From positions 127,501-191,500 of the forward strand of contig MCFG01000076.1 of the NCBI GenBank assembly GCA_002104895.1: a stretch of 64,000 nucleotides of DNA, read 5' to 3'. Shown one piece after another: positions 59,935 to 64,000 of this stretch. The DNA is from Anaeromyces robustus. Its lineage: Eukaryota > Neocallimastigomycota > Neocallimastigomycetes > Neocallimastigales > Neocallimastigaceae. The notes beneath the pieces are model-generated. The model was not told the origin of the DNA and did not search any database. It saw only the letters and a program-made list of their open reading frames with translations. Every line of letters starts with the position of its first letter. The stretch's first letter is position 1. The translations under genes were made by a program, and so were the position numbers.

Positions 59935-61718
59935 TAAGAGTTATTTTTAATTATTTTATAAATAAAATATTTAAAAATTTTTGTTGACTTTTTCTATTAA
60001 TCATTGTACTATATATTTATTATATACTACAATATTATATAATATTATATTATATCATATTATTTAATATAATTAAACTAACATATGTCTTCATATTTAT
60101 ATAATATTATTTTAAAATCTTACATTAATTAAACATTTTTTCATATTGGTGATAATGATTTTTGTTAATAAAAAAACCACATATATAAAAATTTTGATTT
60201 AATACGATTAATTACATGAACCGTTATACAAATATGATAAAAAAAAAAATAATGAATGCTCAATCAGATAAGTATTTTAAATATATTTAAAAATTATTAC
60301 TGAAAATTAATACTGTTACCTTAATTTATTAATAAATAACATTAATGTTTTCCCTTTTCTTTCTTTTATATTAAAAATGTTTTTTTATTATTCCTTTTCA
60401 TTAATTAAAAAAATATGAAAATTTTATTATATTCTTTAAATATATTTAATAACTTTTATATCGAAATGTAGATTAAGTTCAAAGAATACTAAAATAATAT
60501 TCTATTATAGTATATTTCAATAAATTTTTTTTTCTTTTTTTTTCAAATAAAGATAAGCATAAAATAATGTACTAAAGTTTTTTTTTTTTTTTTTTTTTTG
60601 ATTCTTAATTCAATTATTTAATTAACTAAAGTATAATTTTCATTAAATACAATCAAATATTAATGAAATATTTCCACAATAACATCGATGATTAGTTATT
60701 AATATCATATTCCACAAAAATTTGTTTAAATCATTTTGATATAATTTTTAAAAGATATTTTTTAAGCTATTATGATAATATAGATTTCTTTAAGCATTTC
60801 GTATTAATTAATTTAATGTAAAAAAAACAAAAGAACTTGGTTTTAAATTTGTTTTTGCATAATAAAGTATTAAATTTAATTTCTGTTTCTTTTCCTTTAT
60901 ATTATTATTTTTAAAAGATTCTTCTTTATTAACATTATTATCCATATATAAATTTCTATTAATAATATAAATATTAGCATTTTTTTTCAACTTTATTATA
61001 AAAAAAAGAAAAAATACTTTATATTAATAAGATAAAATATCTGATTTTAATAAAATAATAATATTTGTTATTTCTGTAAATTTTAATTAAATTTTTAACT
61101 TTCTTGTAATCCACAAAATTTTGAATACTTTTTTTTTTATTATAAAATATTTTAAATATTTATTTTTTATATAATATGTTAATATATATATTATTAGATT
61201 TTCATAATAAATGTATTTTCAATAAATAATAATTATAATATCATATTATGTTATTCTTATTATTAATAAAAGTAGCAGCAATATCTTAAAAATATTTTAA
61301 TAATAAGTTTTATTAACTTATATAAAAAATATATTATATTTTAAATGTAAAATTTAATATAATTTATTTAATTTATAAATTATAATAAAATTTTATACAT
61401 TTTTATTACTATTTAAAGTTTTATATTTTTATTTAAAAAAATCTAAAATTAATTTTATCCATAATTAATTTTCTTTTATTAGTCAAAAAAAAAAAAAAAA
61501 AAAAAAAAAAAAGGAAAATAAATGATTTCTTTAACATATAATTTTACATAATTTTATACTATTATTAATAAAATCATATAGTTTAATATCTAAATCTATT
61601 ACTTATTTAATTAATTAATAAATTATTTATTTACTTATATTTATTTTTAATTTTCTTCTCTTTTTTTTTTCATTCTCATAAAAGCAAATTAATAAAAAAT
61701 ATAAAAATCAATTACAAA

Positions 61719-62984
61719 ATGAAGATTCAAAGGCTGCTTTTTTTAAAAAAGATGGAACAAGAAAATAAAAAAGAAAATAAAATATTTATTCCCAGACAAA
61801 TTGGAAATGTTCGTTGGATACATATTTTATTACTTACAAGATCAGTTATACCAGAAATATATATACCAGTTATTATATTTGTCGGTTATACTGTAGGATT
61901 AAATTTATTTTATAATTATTATAAAGAATCTTCATTTATCAATTATATATTTTTTCCATCATCTCTTGTAACTTATTTAGGTTTAGTTCTTTCTTTATTA
62001 TTAGTTTTTCGTAATAATAGTGCTTATGATCGTTATTGGGAAGGTAGAAAAATTTGGGGAAATATAATTAATCATGCTCGTAATCTTTCTCGTCATATTT
62101 GGATTGGAGTTGATATTAATGAAAATGATGAAATGAAGAATAAAGAATTAAATTTAAAAAAAGGTGTAATGCGTTTAATTATTGCTTTAGTTATTTCAAT
62201 TCGTCATTCATTAAGAGGTGAATATGGTTGGGATTATGATGATTTAGCTGAATTAGTACAACATGTTCCTCGTTTTAATTCTTTAATTACTGTTGCTTCA
62301 AAAGAAGCTTTAAAAATTCTTCCATTAGAAATTGCTTATCATATTGAAGGTTATATTTTTCTTCAAAAGCAATTACCTGCGCCTATAGTGAATTCTTCCT
62401 ATTTTAGTATTAATGCAATTATTGATAGTTTCACTGCTTGTGAAAGAATTATAACTACACCAATTCCATTAATTTATGGTGTTCATATTAAGCAAGCTAT
62501 GATTATTTATCTATTAACTCTTCCATTACAAATTATTAAAGTTTGTGGATGGACTTCTGTTGCCATAGTTTTATTAACATCTTTTACTTTTTTTGGTATT
62601 GAAGCTATTAGTTCAGAAATTGAAAATCCATTCGGTGATGATAAAAATGATTTGAAATTGGAAAAATTTTGTAAACAAATTAGTGATGAAATTAATAATA
62701 TGATGAAATATTTCCCATCTTCTATTGAATTAAATGACTGGTTAGAATGTGAAGAAATTGAATATTCTTTTCATAATGATGATGATGATGAAGATTCTTC
62801 CCAAATCTTATTAAATAATGACTCTAGGAAACATTCAGTAAAATTCAATAATGCTTCTAATATATCTGACTTCATTACACGTAATATTTCAAGAATTTCT
62901 AAAAATAGTACAATTTTAAGGAAAAAGCATAATAGTGATCATAAAATAAATGAATTTGACAATGCAGAAATTGTTTGTGAATAA
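61719..62984 (+). CDS. Bestrophin-like (UPF0187 / RFP-TM) anion channel protein (421 aa)
   Basis: A membrane protein of the bestrophin/UPF0187 family, which forms pentameric chloride or anion channels. Two membrane segments lie near 44-64 and 77-97. They are followed directly by the family signature RNNSAYDRYWEGRKIWG (98-114). A C-terminal membrane block (about 246-295) contains PIPLIYGVHIKQ and GWTS. The conserved EIENPFGDDKNDL (300-312) follows, an acidic motif that in family members lies at the cytosolic face. The tail (about 350-421) is variable, with an acidic DDDDED run. Length is usual for fungal members. Start at the ATG at 61719; a second in-frame ATG 33 bases on (Met12) is possible. 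Intronless. Confidence 0.88.
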   Translation: MKIQRLLFLKKMEQENKKENKIFIPRQIGNVRWIHILLLTRSVIPEIYIPVIIFVGYTVGLNLFYNYYKESSFINYIFFPSSLVTYLGLVLSLLLVFRNNSAYDRYWEGRKIWGNIINHARNLSRHIWIGVDINENDEMKNKELNLKKGVMRLIIALVISIRHSLRGEYGWDYDDLAELVQHVPRFNSLITVASKEALKILPLEIAYHIEGYIFLQKQLPAPIVNSSYFSINAIIDSFTACERIITTPIPLIYGVHIKQAMIIYLLTLPLQIIKVCGWTSVAIVLLTSFTFFGIEAISSEIENPFGDDKNDLKLEKFCKQISDEINNMMKYFPSSIELNDWLECEEIEYSFHNDDDDEDSSQILLNNDSRKHSVKFNNASNISDFITRNISRISKNSTILRKKHNSDHKINEFDNAEIVCE

Positions 62985-64000
62985 TAATAATTATAATACA
63001 AAAAAAAAAAAAAAAAAAAAATTTTCCGGAAACAACCATCTTTAAATAAATAAAAAAATAATTCTTCTAGGAACAATAATACCAAAATTGTTTTTGAATT
63101 AAAATAAAAAGTAAGAAAAAGAAATGTAAGCAAAATTCAAAATATATATATAATATACAAACAATTTAGATATTATTATACATTTTATTATTATAAATAT
63201 TTTCTTTTCTTTGTAAATAACGATAAGAACAATAGAAACAATAATATTATCAGAAAATATTAAAAAAAATAATAATTTTTTATATACATTTCTTTTACAT
63301 TCTATTTATCCTATTCATATATATAAATATTAATATCAATGTTTATGATTGTTCTTATTACTTATAAATAAATTTTGGTTTTAATGAAAAATTATATAAA
63401 ATTTTAATATATAAATAAATAAATAAATAAATAAAAAGAATAATAATTAATAAAAATTATTAATAAAAAATTAAAAAAATAATATTCAAATATTTTATAT
63501 TAACAATTTTTATTTATAAAATATTTTATATGAAGTTTTTAGAAAATTTGTAGATATTTTCAATAAAGAAACTTTTATTTAATTTTTTTTTTTTATTGTA
63601 TATGTACATATCTATATTTATTAATATATATATTGTAATTTTTTTTTTTTAAGTTTTTTTGAGGTCGAAAAAAAAAAAATTCTTATTAAAAAATATTATG
63701 TATTACAATTAATCAAAAATATTAACTGATTACAAATTTTAAATTTTAAATTTGGCTGATATAAAAAAAAAATTTTTTTTATTTAAAAATATTTTTTTTA
63801 TAATTTTAATTCAATTAATAAGAAATTCAAAAAAAAATATATATATATATATTAACATTATAGTGTAATATGAAATATACATTATTATAATGGTTATTAG
63901 ATATTATATTGAGAATCAGAAGAGTTAATCATAATAATATCAAAAATATATCAATAAAATTATTATTAAGTTCAGCACTTTAAAATAGTTAAATCCGTCA
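62985..64000. other. A+T-rich spacer to the right edge
   Basis: Begins with a poly(A) run (63001-63021), then low-complexity DNA with AAAT repeats near 63410-63435 and a TA run near 63837-63851. No gene is recognised. Confidence 0.45.

Noticed and set aside
60808-60990. 60-aa minus-strand frame
   Set aside because: Lys/Asn-rich, no signal peptide or family, and no neighbouring exon with matching splice sites; indistinguishable from chance.

Overview
The window looks like nuclear DNA of an anaerobic gut fungus (Neocallimastigomycota: Piromyces, Neocallimastix, Anaeromyces or a relative). The reasons are extreme A+T richness, long TTTA/ATT microsatellites and poly-Asn/poly-Thr tracts, short introns (GTAAGT-type donors, TAG acceptors), and a secreted esterase with a fungal-type (CBM10-like) dockerin, which is characteristic of gut-fungal cellulosomes. 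No rRNA, tRNA or CRISPR array could be supported.

Layout. (1) 1-16390: an array of ~3.6-4.0 kb units. Each carries one gene for a secreted, Cys-rich protein with a dibasic RR site. There are four complete tandem copies plus one inverted, truncated copy at the left edge. The copies alternate A-B-A-B (225/219 aa), indicating duplication of a ~7.45 kb dimer. A poly(A)-tailed retroposon with a 10-bp target duplication sits in the first unit. (2) 17690-21235: a giant ankyrin-repeat protein whose C-terminus is a YoeB/Txe-like RNase toxin domain with the catalytic residues present. This is the most striking item. (3) 22782-25178: a family 17 glycosyltransferase. (4) 27988-29304: a dockerin-bearing CE1 feruloyl/acetyl esterase. 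(5) 31518-38390: a small secreted Thr-rich protein, a 45-bp tandem repeat beside a decayed copy of that protein, a 17-repeat ankyrin protein, a 20-bp fold-back and a decayed chitin-binding (CBM18-like) gene. (6) 39399-41858: a two-exon DUF4874/DUF4832 protein whose intron is mostly an ATT microsatellite. (7) 44700-50280: an ABCA-type ABC transporter with an apparent donor-site lesion and a 1-nt frameshift. (8) 51716-54775: a four-exon, membrane-anchored GH114-like glycosidase and a 5'-truncated paralogue. (9) 55567-57357: a secreted two-domain protein with a Pro-rich repeat tail. (10) 61719-62984: a bestrophin/UPF0187-type channel. The rest is A+T-rich spacer with microsatellites and a MITE-like inverted repeat.

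Several products fit a secretory and plant-wall-degrading lifestyle: the esterase, the GH114-like enzyme, the DUF4874/4832 protein and the secreted small proteins. There is no operon logic. The YoeB-like domain, and probably the dockerin esterase and GH114 families, suggest exchange with rumen bacteria; that is inference. Exon models come from reading frame, phase and splice consensus only, with no transcript evidence.
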